Assembly: GCF_016863515.1 (NCBI RefSeq)
Contig: NZ_BOPA01000033.1
Span: 62,001-126,000 of the forward strand
Direction of reading: 5' to 3'
Origin: Micromonospora gifhornensis
GTDB lineage: Bacteria > Actinomycetota > Actinomycetes > Mycobacteriales > Micromonosporaceae
DNA: 64,000 nt
The position numbers were made by a program, and so were the translations under genes. Below are positions 51,597 through 59,900 of this stretch, one piece after another (the stretch's first letter is position 1; each line of letters opens with the position of its first letter). The notes beneath the pieces were generated by a model, which searched no databases, had not been told where the DNA came from, and worked only from the letters and a program-made list of their open reading frames with translations.

Positions 51597-52280
51597 ATGA
51601 CCACCGGACAGCAACCGGCCACCCAACCGGACACCGGCCCCGGCGACGAGGAGCGGCTGCCCACCGTCGCCGAGCAGATGGCCGACCAGCTCGGCGGTTG
51701 GCGGGGGCTTGTCGAGTCCAGCATCCCGGTCGTGGTCTTCGTGGTCGTCAACATCGTCGGCGCGCTGCGCCCTGCGGTGATCGCCTCGGTCGGCGTGGCG
51801 GTGCTCATCGGTGGGCTGCGGCTGGCCCAGCGCAAGCCGGTGCGGCACGCGGTCAACGGCCTGTTCGGTATCGGCATCGGTGCCGCCATCGCCTGGCGCA
51901 CCGGCGAGGCCCGGGACTTCTACCTGCCCGGCATCCTCTACGGCATCGGGTACGGGCTGGCCCTGCTGGCCTCCGCGGTGATCCGTCAGCCGCTGGTCGG
52001 CTGGCTCTGGTCGGTGCTGGTGGCCAAGGGCAGCTCCGCCTGGCGGGACGACCCGAAGCTGGTGCGGACCTTCACCGGGCTGACCGTGCTCTGGGGAGTG
52101 GTCTGGCTGGCCAAGGTCGGTGTGCAGGCCGCGCTCTACCTGGCCGAGCAGGACACGGCGCTCGGCGTGGCCCGCCTGGCGTTGGGCTACCCGCCGTACG
52201 TCATGCTGCTGTTGATCACGGTTTGGACGGTCCGTCGGGTCACCCGCAACAACGAGCCGACCCCGCTGCCCGGTAGCTGA
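51597..52280 (+). CDS. DUF3159 membrane protein
   Basis: 227 residues with about five membrane helices; the core VVVFVVVNIVGALRPAVIASVGVAVLIGGLRLAQRKPVRHAVNGLFGIGIGAAIAWRTGEARDFYLPGIL is the DUF3159 signature. ATG 51597 has GGAAAGG upstream. Conserved between the OB-fold gene and trkA genes in actinobacteria, so perhaps linked with ion homeostasis, but only by position. Confidence 0.92.
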   Translation: MTTGQQPATQPDTGPGDEERLPTVAEQMADQLGGWRGLVESSIPVVVFVVVNIVGALRPAVIASVGVAVLIGGLRLAQRKPVRHAVNGLFGIGIGAAIAWRTGEARDFYLPGILYGIGYGLALLASAVIRQPLVGWLWSVLVAKGSSAWRDDPKLVRTFTGLTVLWGVVWLAKVGVQAALYLAEQDTALGVARLALGYPPYVMLLLITVWTVRRVTRNNEPTPLPGS

Positions 52281-52298
52281 CCGGCGCAGCCGCGCCGC

Positions 52299-52988
52299 TC
52301 AGCGCGACTCGCGGGTCCGCTCGACACTGTCCGGGCCGAGCACCACCGCGCGGACCGCGTCCTCCACCTCGGTGGTGCAGACGAAGATCAGCTCGTCGCC
52401 GGCCTCGATCGGATCGTCCGGGCTGGGCACCAGCACCCGCTTGCCGCGCAGGATCGCCACCAACGCGGCGTCACGGGGCAGCGGCACCGCCCGCAGCGGC
52501 TGACCGACGTACGGTGCGGTGGGCGGCAACGTGATCTCGACCAGGTTCGCCTCGCCCTGCCGGAACGTCATCAGCCGTACCAGGTCGCCGACGGTCACCG
52601 CCTCCTCGACCAGGGCGGCCATCACGCGCGGCTTGCTGACCGCGACGTCGACGCCCCACTGCTCGGTGAACAGCCACTCGTTCTCGGCCCGGTTGATCCG
52701 AGCGACCACCCGAGGCACCGCGAACTCGGTCTTGGCCAGCAGCGAGACCACCAGGTTGGCCTTGTCGTCCCCGGTGGCCGCGACCACCACGTCGCAGCCG
52801 GCCAGGTCGGCCTCCTCCAGGCTGGTCAGCTCGCAGGCGTCGGCGAGCACCCAGCGTGCGTCCGGCACCCGCTCGGGCCGCAGCATCCGGGGCTGCCGCT
52901 CGATAAGCATCACCTGGTGGCCGTTCTCGATCAGCTCCTGGGCGATGGAACGGCCCACGTTGCCCGCGCCGGCGATGGCGATCCGCAT
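52299..52988 (-). CDS. trkA: TrkA family potassium uptake regulatory protein (second gene)
   Basis: 229 residues. One RCK unit: a Rossmann NAD-binding domain (MRIAIAGAGNVGRSIAQELIENGHQV) and a C-terminal TrkA_C domain. It gates a K+ channel or transporter in response to nucleotides. ATG 52988 has GGAGGG 8-9 nt upstream; GTG 52994 is two codons earlier. It follows the first trkA gene by 2 nt, matching the paired CeoB/CeoC organisation of mycobacteria. Confidence 0.92.
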   Translation of the reverse strand: MRIAIAGAGNVGRSIAQELIENGHQVMLIERQPRMLRPERVPDARWVLADACELTSLEEADLAGCDVVVAATGDDKANLVVSLLAKTEFAVPRVVARINRAENEWLFTEQWGVDVAVSKPRVMAALVEEAVTVGDLVRLMTFRQGEANLVEITLPPTAPYVGQPLRAVPLPRDAALVAILRGKRVLVPSPDDPIEAGDELIFVCTTEVEDAVRAVVLGPDSVERTRESR

Positions 52989-52990
52989 GA

Positions 52991-53653
52991 TCACTGCCCT
53001 CCGTCCGGTGCCGCCGCGATCTCGGTGACCGTCGCCACCATGTCGTCGGTCACAAGCATGAAGATCTGGTCACCCTCCTGCACCACGCTGGAGGCGGTGG
53101 GCAGGGTGCCGATGCCGAAGCGCAGCAGGTAGGCCACCCGGGCCCCGGTGGCCTGTTCCAGCCGCTGCACCCGATGCCCGATCCACTCCCGGTGCACGGG
53201 CACCTCGATGATCGACACGGTGCTGGTCGGGTCGCGGAAGATCTCCACGTTGCCCTCCGGCAGCAGGTGTCGCAGCATCCGGTCGGCGGTCCAGCGCACG
53301 GTCGCCACAGTGGGGATGCCGAGGCGCTCGTAGACCTGCGCCCGCCGCTGGTCGTAGATGCGCGCGGCGACCCGGGACACCCCGAACGTCTCCCGCGCCA
53401 ACCGCGCCGAGATGATGTTGGAGTTGTCGCCGCTGGAGACGGCGGCGAAGGCGTCGGCCCGTTCGATGCCGGCCTGACGGAGCACGTCGCCGTCGAATCC
53501 CGCCCCGGTGACGGTGGTCCCGGCGAACTCGGGGCCCAGGCGGCGGAACGCGTCAGCGTCCTGGTCGATCACCGCCACCGAGTGACCTCGGGACTCCAGG
53601 TTGTGCGCCAGGGTCGACCCGACCCGGCCACAGCCCATGATCACGATATGCAC
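52991..53653 (-). CDS. trkA: TrkA family potassium uptake regulatory protein (first gene)
   Basis: 220 residues. Rossmann domain VHIVIMGCGRVGSTLAHNLESRGHSVAVIDQD, then a TrkA_C domain from about 135. GTG 53653 has GGGAGGG 6 nt upstream. No TrkH/KtrB membrane subunit is in the window; instead the divergent gene is a KimA-like K+ transporter 154 bp away, suggesting these subunits regulate it or a distant channel. Confidence 0.92.
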   Translation of the reverse strand: MHIVIMGCGRVGSTLAHNLESRGHSVAVIDQDADAFRRLGPEFAGTTVTGAGFDGDVLRQAGIERADAFAAVSSGDNSNIISARLARETFGVSRVAARIYDQRRAQVYERLGIPTVATVRWTADRMLRHLLPEGNVEIFRDPTSTVSIIEVPVHREWIGHRVQRLEQATGARVAYLLRFGIGTLPTASSVVQEGDQIFMLVTDDMVATVTEIAAAPDGGQ

Positions 53654-53807
53654 GCCGCCCTCCCAAGGTGCGCCCGTCACCGCGAGCCTGCCACGTCGTG
53701 ACGCCAGGCGGGGACCGACGGTACTCCGCTCACGTTCGACACCCGCGCCGACCTCAGCCCGGTCCAGGACGACGGGAGCGGCGGCGTCAGCCGTACGCTT
53801 GGCGACC

Positions 53808-55910
53808 GTGGCCCGAACCCTGCTGAAGCGGCTGCTCGTCGGTCGACCGTTCCGGTCCGACCGGCTCAAGCACACCCTCCTGCCGAAGCGCATCGCCCTG
53901 CCCGTGTTCGCCTCGGACGCGCTGTCCAGCGTTGCGTACGCGCCGGACGAGATCCTGCTGATGCTCTCCATCGCGGGCGCCTCGGCCTTCGTCTTCTCGC
54001 CGTGGGTGGCCCTCGGGGTCGTCGTGGTGATGCTGACCGTGGTGGCCAGCTATCGGCAGAACGTGCACGCCTACCCCTCCGGCGGTGGCGACTACGAGGT
54101 GGCCACGGTCAACCTGGGCCCCCGGGCCGGGGTCGGGGTGGCCAGCGCGCTGCTTGTCGACTACGTGCTGACCGTCGCCGTGTCGGTCTCCTCCGGGGTG
54201 GCCAACCTCGGCTCGGTGATCCCGTTCGTCGCCACCCACAAGGTGCTCATCGCGGTCACCGCCGTGATCCTGCTGACCGCGGTCAACCTGCGCGGGCTCA
54301 AGGAGGCGGGCAGCGCCTTCGCCATCCCCACCTACGGGTTCATGATCGTGATCGTCGGCATGATCCTGACCGGGCTGGTCCGCATCGTGGTGCTCGGTGA
54401 GGACCTGCGGGCACCCAGCGCCGACCTGGTCATCGCCGCCGAATGGCACGACACCACCGGCTGGGCCATGGCGTTCCTGCTGCTGCGCAGCTTCTCCTCC
54501 GGTTGCGCCGCACTCACCGGAGTGGAGGCGATCTCCAACGGCGTACCGGCGTTCAAGGCGCCCAAGAGCCGCAACGCCGCCACCACCCTGCTGATGCTCG
54601 GCCTGGTCTCGGTCACCATGCTGGTCGGCATCATCTGGCTGGCCCGGCTCACCGGGTTGCAGTTCGTCGAGGACCCGAGCCACCAGATCGTCGCCGGCCC
54701 CGAGGGGTACGTGCAGAAGACCGTCACCGCGCAGCTCGGCGAGACGATCTTCGGCTCCGGCTCGGTGCTGCTGTTCCTGGTCGTCGGGGTGACCGCCACG
54801 ATCCTGTTCGTGGCCGCCAACACGGCCTTCACCGGCTTCCCGGTCCTCGGCTCGATCCTCGCCCAGGACCGCTACCTGCCCCGTCAACTGCACACCCGAG
54901 GCGACCGGCTGGCCTTCTCCAACGGCATCCTCTTCCTGGCCGCCTTCGCGATCGTGCTGATCGTCGGGTTCCAGGCCGAGGTGACCAAGCTGATCCAGCT
55001 CTACATCGTGGGGGTCTTCGTCTCGTTCACCCTCTCCCAGGCCGGCATGATCCGGCACTGGAACCGGCGCCTGCGTACCGAGCGGGATCCGCAGGTGCGT
55101 CGCCGGATGCTCCGGTCCCGGGCGATCAACACCTTCGGCATGGCGATGACCGGTGCGGTGCTGGTCATCGTGCTGATCACCAAGTTCCTGCTGGGCGCCT
55201 GGATCGCCATCGTCGCGATGGGCGTGATCTACCTGCTGATGCTGGCCATCCGCCGGCACTACGACCGGGTCGCCGTCGAGCTGGCCCCGGACGACGGACG
55301 GCCGGTGCTGCCGGCCCGCAACCACGCCATCGTGCTGGTCAGCAAGCTGCATCAGCCGACCCTGCGGGCCGTGGCGTACGCCCAGGCCACCCGGCCGGAC
55401 ACGCTGACCGCGGTGACCGTCAACGTGGACGACGTCGACACCCGGCAGTTGCAGACCGAGTGGGAACGTCGGGACGTGCCGATCCCGCTGACGGTGATCG
55501 ACTCGCCGTACCGGGAGATCACCCGACCGATCCTGAACTACGTGGCAGGCGTCCGCCGGGACTCGCCCCGCGACGTGGTCACGGTCTTCATCCCCGAGTA
55601 CGTCGTCGGGCGCTGGTGGGAGAACCTGCTGCACAACCAGAGCGCACTGCGACTCAAGGGCCGGCTGCTGTTCGAGCCGGGTGTGATGGTCACCAGCGTG
55701 CCGTGGCAGCTCGCCTCGACCGCCGGCAAGGACCTCGACCGGATGGACGCCACCCTGGGGCGGGGGCCGGTGCGGGGCCCTCGGGCGGCGCCCCGCAGCA
55801 CCCTGCCGCCGAGCGTCGCGCCGGTGGACCCCACGCCGATGGACCCCGTACCGGTGGACCCCGCGCCGTCCGGGCCGGGCCAGCAGTCGTCGAACGGAGA
55901 GACGCGGTGA
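53808..55910 (+). CDS. APC-superfamily transporter, KimA-like (probable K+ uptake)
   Basis: 700 residues. A 12-helix APC core with FASDALSSVAYAPDEILLML and AYPSGGGDYEVATVNLG, motifs shared with the KimA/YdaO potassium-proton symporters. A cytosolic alpha/beta (USP-like) domain follows (about 490-640: NHAIVLVSKLHQPTLRAVAYAQATRPD) and a Pro-rich tail. GTG 53808 is preceded by TACGCT at 8 nt. Often annotated only as amino acid permease. The facing trkA pair supports potassium. The last codons overlap the methyltransferase start. Confidence 0.88.
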   Translation: MARTLLKRLLVGRPFRSDRLKHTLLPKRIALPVFASDALSSVAYAPDEILLMLSIAGASAFVFSPWVALGVVVVMLTVVASYRQNVHAYPSGGGDYEVATVNLGPRAGVGVASALLVDYVLTVAVSVSSGVANLGSVIPFVATHKVLIAVTAVILLTAVNLRGLKEAGSAFAIPTYGFMIVIVGMILTGLVRIVVLGEDLRAPSADLVIAAEWHDTTGWAMAFLLLRSFSSGCAALTGVEAISNGVPAFKAPKSRNAATTLLMLGLVSVTMLVGIIWLARLTGLQFVEDPSHQIVAGPEGYVQKTVTAQLGETIFGSGSVLLFLVVGVTATILFVAANTAFTGFPVLGSILAQDRYLPRQLHTRGDRLAFSNGILFLAAFAIVLIVGFQAEVTKLIQLYIVGVFVSFTLSQAGMIRHWNRRLRTERDPQVRRRMLRSRAINTFGMAMTGAVLVIVLITKFLLGAWIAIVAMGVIYLLMLAIRRHYDRVAVELAPDDGRPVLPARNHAIVLVSKLHQPTLRAVAYAQATRPDTLTAVTVNVDDVDTRQLQTEWERRDVPIPLTVIDSPYREITRPILNYVAGVRRDSPRDVVTVFIPEYVVGRWWENLLHNQSALRLKGRLLFEPGVMVTSVPWQLASTAGKDLDRMDATLGRGPVRGPRAAPRSTLPPSVAPVDPTPMDPVPVDPAPSGPGQQSSNGETR

Positions 55911-57175
55911 ACGAGATGACCCTCCCGGTACAGCAGTCCGAGGCGGCCGATGGTCGCAGTGGATTGACCGAGGCCGAGCAGGTCGAGTTGACCGTGGCGG
56001 CGGTCGCCCCCGGCGGGCACTGCGTGGCCCGGGTGAACGGGCAGGTGGTCTTCGTCCGGCACGCGCTGCCCGGCGAACGGGTGGTGGCCGAGGTCACCGA
56101 GGTGCACCGCGGCTTCGTCCGGGCCGACGCGGTACGGGTGCTGGAGCCCTCGGCCGACCGGGTCGAGCCACCCTGCCCGTACGCCCGGCCGGGGCGCTGT
56201 GGTGGCTGCGACCTGCAACATGTCGCGGTGCCCGCCCAGCTGCGCTGGAAGACCGACGTGGTGCGGGAGCAGCTGATCCGCCTCGGCGGCCTCGACGAGG
56301 CCGGGTGCGACGCGCTGGACGTGCGGGTCGAGGCGCTGCCCGGCGGCCCGCTCGGCTGGCGTTCCCGGGTCCGCTACGCCGTGGACGCGGCGGGCCGGGC
56401 GGGTCTGCTCAAGCACCGCTCGCACGAGGTGGTGCCGGTCGACCGGTGCCTGATCGCCCACCCGGCCATCCAGGACCGGCCGGTGCTGACCTCCAGCGGC
56501 ACCAGGTGGCCCGACGACGACGCGGTGGAGGTGGTCGCCTCCACCGGCGGCGACGTGACGGTGACGGCCTCGACGGCGGGGCGTACCCGGCGGGTCAGCG
56601 GCCCGGAGCGGGTCCGGGAGCGGGCCGCGGGCCGGGATTGGCTCCTGCCCGCCTCGTCGTTCTGGCAGGTCCATCCCGCGGCCGCGGACACCCTGGTCGC
56701 CGCGGTGCTGGAGCTGACCGGGCCGGGGCCGGGGGAGCGGGCCTGGGACCTCTACGGCGGGGCCGGGCTGTTCGCCGCGGCGCTGGCCGAGCGGGTCGGC
56801 GAGAGTGGCCGGGTCACCCTGGTCGAGGCGGCCGGCGACGGTGTCGCCGCCGCCCGGGAGAACCTGCGCGACGTGGCCCAGGTGGAGGTGGTGGCGGCCC
56901 GGGTGGAGACGGCGTTGGCCCGCCGACGGATCACCGGGCCGGTCGACGTGGTGGTGCTCGATCCGCCGCGTTCGGGTGCCGGAGCGCGGGTGGTGCGCGA
57001 CGTGGTTGCCGCCGGGCCCCGGGCGGTGGCGTACGTGGCCTGCGACCCGGCCGCCTTCGCCCGGGACCTGCGGGTCTTCACCGATCTCGGGTGGCGGCTG
57101 GCCGCCTTGCGTGGGTACGACCTGTTTCCGATGACCCAGCACGTGGAGCTGGTCGGGCTGCTGTTGCCGACCTGA
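55907..57175 (+). CDS. TRAM-domain class I SAM-dependent RNA methyltransferase (RlmCD/TrmA-like)
   Basis: 422 residues. The TRAM domain is about 24-82. A [4Fe-4S] cysteine set starts C90, C98, C101 (CPYARPGRCGGC). The Rossmann domain has DLYGGAGLF and DPPRSGAG, and the catalytic nucleophile lies in YVACDPAAFARDL. It methylates C5 of uridine in rRNA or tRNA; which site cannot be told from sequence. GTG 55907 overlaps the transporter stop by 4 nt, with GGAGAG upstream. Confidence 0.94.
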   Translation: MNEMTLPVQQSEAADGRSGLTEAEQVELTVAAVAPGGHCVARVNGQVVFVRHALPGERVVAEVTEVHRGFVRADAVRVLEPSADRVEPPCPYARPGRCGGCDLQHVAVPAQLRWKTDVVREQLIRLGGLDEAGCDALDVRVEALPGGPLGWRSRVRYAVDAAGRAGLLKHRSHEVVPVDRCLIAHPAIQDRPVLTSSGTRWPDDDAVEVVASTGGDVTVTASTAGRTRRVSGPERVRERAAGRDWLLPASSFWQVHPAAADTLVAAVLELTGPGPGERAWDLYGGAGLFAAALAERVGESGRVTLVEAAGDGVAAARENLRDVAQVEVVAARVETALARRRITGPVDVVVLDPPRSGAGARVVRDVVAAGPRAVAYVACDPAAFARDLRVFTDLGWRLAALRGYDLFPMTQHVELVGLLLPT

Positions 57176-57273
57176 ACGACTCCTGTTCCGGGTGTGGCGC
57201 TGACCTCGTGCTCAGCCTCCCCGGACCGGTGACCGGGCTGCGAGGTGGGCGAAGGCCGATAGACTCTGCGGTC

Positions 57274-59226
57274 ATGAGTGCTGAAGAGGACACGGCCAAC
57301 CAGGGCCGGCTGCTGGCCAGGGTGCACGGTCCGCAGGACGTCCGGCGGATGTCGGGCACCGAGCTGGACAACCTCGCCGCCGAGATCCGTGACTTCCTGG
57401 TCGCCAAGGTGTCGCGCACCGGCGGGCACATCGGCCCCAACCTGGGCGTGGTGGAACTCACCCTCGCCCTGCACCGGGTCTTCGACTCTCCCCGTGACCG
57501 GCTGCTGTTCGACACCGGCCACCAGGCGTACGTCCACAAGATCATCACTGGTCGGCAGGACGGTTTCGACCAGCTGCGCCAGCGCGGCGGGCTCTCCGGC
57601 TACCCCAGCCGGGCCGAGAGCGAGCACGACATCATCGAGAACTCGCACGCCTCCACCGCCCTGTCGTACGCCGACGGGCTGGCCAAGGCGTACGCGCTGC
57701 GCGGTGAGGCCCGCAGCGTGGTGGCCGTGGTCGGCGATGGGGCGCTGACCGGCGGCATGTGCTGGGAGGCGCTGAACAACATCGCCGCCTCCGGCAACCC
57801 CCTGGTCATCGTGGTCAACGACAACGGCCGCTCGTACGCGCCGACCATCGGCGGGCTCGCCGACCACCTGTCGACCCTGCGGCTCAACCCCGGCTACGAG
57901 AAGGTCCTCGACGCGGTCAAGGACGCACTCGGCTCGACCCCGCTGGTCGGCAAGCCGATGTACGAGGTGCTGCACGCGGTCAAGCGGGGCATCAAGGACG
58001 CGGTCGCCCCGCAGGCGATGTTCGAGGACCTCGGCATCAAGTACGTCGGCCCGGTCGACGGGCACGACGTGGCCGCGGTCGAGACGGCGCTGCGCGCCGC
58101 GAAGAACTTCGGCGGCCCGGTGATCGTGCACGCGGTGACCCGCAAGGGTTACGGCTACCGCCCCGCCGAGGAGGACGAGGCGGACTGCTTCCACGGCCCC
58201 GGCGCCTTCGACATCGCCACCGGCAAGGCCACCGCCGCGCCCTCGGTGAAGTGGACGAACGTCTTCGCCGACGAGCTGGTCAAGATCGCCGACGAGCGGC
58301 CCGACGTGGTCGGCATCACCGCCGCGATGGCCGAGCCCACCGGCATCGCGAAGCTGGCCCGCAAGTACCCGGAGCGCACCTACGACGTGGGCATCGCCGA
58401 GCAGCACGCGGCCACCTCGGCCGCCGGGCTGGCCCTCGGCGGGCTGCACCCGGTGGTGGCGGTCTACGCGACCTTCCTCAACCGGGCCTTCGACCAGGTC
58501 CTGCTGGACGTGGCGATGCACAAGCTGCCGGTGACCTTCGTGCTGGACCGGGCCGGCATCACCGGCCCCGACGGCCCCAGCCACTACGGCATCTGGGACA
58601 TGTCGGTCTTCGGCGTGGTGCCCGGCCTACGGATGGCCGCCCCCCGCGACGCCGCCACCCTGCGCGAGGAACTGCGCGAGGCGGTAGCCGTCGACGACGG
58701 CCCGACCGTGCTGCGTTACCCCACCGGCACGGTCGCCGCCGACCTGCCCGCCGTGCGACGGGTCGGCACCGTCGACGTGTTGACCGAGTCGGAGCGGACG
58801 GACGTGCTGCTGGTCGCCGTCGGCTCCTTCGGGCAGTTGGGCATGGAGGTCGCCACCCGGCTCGCCGAGCAGGGCTACGGGGTCACCGTGGTCGACCCGC
58901 GCTGGGTCCGCCCGGTCCCGGCCGAACTCGTCGAGTTGGCCGCCGGGCACCGGCTGGTCGTCACCGTCGAGGACGGCGTACGCATCGGCGGCGTCGGTGA
59001 CGCCCTGGCCCAGGCCATGCGCGACGCCGACGTCCAGGTGCCGCTGCGCGACCTGGGCGTGCCGGCCGACTGGCACCCGCACGGCTCGCGTGCCCAGATC
59101 CTCGCCGACCTCGGCCTGACCGCCCAGGACGTCGCCCGCGACGTCACCGGCTGGATCTCCCGCCTGGACACCCAGACCGTGGAGGCCCTCCCGGTACCTA
59201 CCAACAACACCCCCACCCACAACTGA
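57274..59226 (+). CDS. dxs: 1-deoxy-D-xylulose-5-phosphate synthase
   Basis: 650 residues. First enzyme of the MEP isoprenoid pathway: condenses pyruvate with glyceraldehyde 3-phosphate using thiamine diphosphate. Landmarks are the GGHIGPNLGVVELTLALH start, HDIIENSHASTALSYADG, the TPP/Mg2+ motif VVGDGALTGGMCWEALNN, and the C-terminal VVDPRWVRPVP. The ATG lies 8 nt after TAGACT, hence probably leaderless. A hairpin terminator follows. It also indirectly supplies DMAPP for MiaA. Confidence 0.96.
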   Translation: MSAEEDTANQGRLLARVHGPQDVRRMSGTELDNLAAEIRDFLVAKVSRTGGHIGPNLGVVELTLALHRVFDSPRDRLLFDTGHQAYVHKIITGRQDGFDQLRQRGGLSGYPSRAESEHDIIENSHASTALSYADGLAKAYALRGEARSVVAVVGDGALTGGMCWEALNNIAASGNPLVIVVNDNGRSYAPTIGGLADHLSTLRLNPGYEKVLDAVKDALGSTPLVGKPMYEVLHAVKRGIKDAVAPQAMFEDLGIKYVGPVDGHDVAAVETALRAAKNFGGPVIVHAVTRKGYGYRPAEEDEADCFHGPGAFDIATGKATAAPSVKWTNVFADELVKIADERPDVVGITAAMAEPTGIAKLARKYPERTYDVGIAEQHAATSAAGLALGGLHPVVAVYATFLNRAFDQVLLDVAMHKLPVTFVLDRAGITGPDGPSHYGIWDMSVFGVVPGLRMAAPRDAATLREELREAVAVDDGPTVLRYPTGTVAADLPAVRRVGTVDVLTESERTDVLLVAVGSFGQLGMEVATRLAEQGYGVTVVDPRWVRPVPAELVELAAGHRLVVTVEDGVRIGGVGDALAQAMRDADVQVPLRDLGVPADWHPHGSRAQILADLGLTAQDVARDVTGWISRLDTQTVEALPVPTNNTPTHN

Positions 59227-59277
59227 TCCACCCGCCGATCGACCAAGCAACCCAGCTCGATCGACTCGTCGCGTAGA

Positions 59278-59313
59278 TGGACCGGCCCCGGTGACCTCCC
59301 CGGGGCCGGTCCA
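59278..59313. terminator. dxs terminator
   Basis: 14-bp perfect stem TGGACCGGCCCCGG / CCGGGGCCGGTCCA with an 8-nt loop, about 50 nt beyond the dxs stop. Confidence 0.8.
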
Positions 59314-59376
59314 CCCGTAAATCGGCGGCCGACCTCAACGGGGAACCGGGCGGCCCGGCGTGGCGCACTCTCCAGG

Positions 59377-59416
59377 CCCGTTCTCCGCGCCCCGTTCTCC
59401 GCGCCCGTTCTCCGCG
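59377..59416. repeat. 13-bp tandem repeat x3
   Basis: CCCGTTCTCCGCG occurs at 59377, 59391 and 59404, with one extra C after the first copy. Confidence 0.85.
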
Positions 59417-59515
59417 TCTGCCTGGTTACCAGCGCACCGCGCAGGCGACGTCGCGCGAAGCCGGACCGATAACAGCGCGTGTGACGTGGACAGTCGCCCA
59501 TACCCCTGCGCGGCC

Positions 59516-59640
59516 CCTTTGCTCTGCTTCAACCCACGCAACGGTTTACCCTGCGTGTTTGACGCACGGCAACGGATGTTCCTCCCGATCTCTATTTGCA
59601 CAGCTCAGGACCTATTGCGTGGGTTGAAGCAGAGCAAAGG
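59516..59640. repeat. 125-bp element with 26-bp perfect inverted repeats (family C)
   Basis: The left arm, starting CCTTTGCTCTGCTTCAACCC (59516-59541), is the exact complement of 59615-59640. The 73-nt interior is AT-richer and can form a small TGCGT/ACGCA stem. Arms bounded by G/C-rich flanks with no obvious target-site duplication. Could be a bidirectional terminator, a structured RNA or a non-autonomous mobile repeat. Confidence 0.85.
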
Positions 59641-59804
59641 CGCGGGGAGGGGTACCGAGAGGTCGGCTGTCCCTTGTGACGTTCGGTGACGGGGGTGGTG
59701 GCAAGGCCAGTCACTGGCAGTGACTTCCGGTGGGGATTGGACCGGCATCGGTCGGGTGGCCGGAAGCGGCGAGCGGGTCAGCGGTAGGAACGCCGTCCTG
59801 GTGT

Positions 59805-59900
59805 GGTCTCCGCCGTGCGACGGGGCGGTCAGCGGCGGTCTCCGCCGTTCGGCGGCGCGGTCAGGGGCGGTCTCCGTCGTGCGACGGGACGGTTAGCGGC
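59805..59900. repeat. 32-bp tandem repeat x3 overlapping a stop codon
   Basis: Units start at 59805, 59837 and 59869, each GGTCTCCGYCGTKCGRCGG followed by CGGTYAG-type sequence. Each unit has its own small dyad (for example CCGCCGTTCGGCGG). The last unit covers the stop codon (59893-59895) of the minus-strand lipoprotein gene. Confidence 0.85.

Larger units (their letters stand above)
59227..59892. other. 666-bp convergent intergenic region rich in repeats
   Basis: No gene recognised. From left to right it holds the dxs terminator (59278-59313), a 13-bp x3 repeat (59377-59416), a 125-bp inverted-repeat element (59516-59640) and a 32-bp x3 tandem repeat (59805-59900) that runs into the next gene. 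This is the densest patch of repeats in the window. Confidence 0.65.

Noticed and set aside
53787..55634. 615-codon minus-strand frame over the transporter
   Set aside because: Shadow of the KimA-like gene; Asp/His/Gln-rich nonsense translation.
56752..58584. 610-codon minus-strand frame over dxs
   Set aside because: Shadow of dxs and the methyltransferase gene.
59516..59640. Insertion sequence
   Set aside because: Inverted arms are present but the interior is 73 nt with no transposase frame; kept as a repeat element of unknown origin.
59805..59900. Possible mini CRISPR array
   Set aside because: The 32-bp units are directly adjacent with no spacers and no cas genes are near; it is a tandem repeat.
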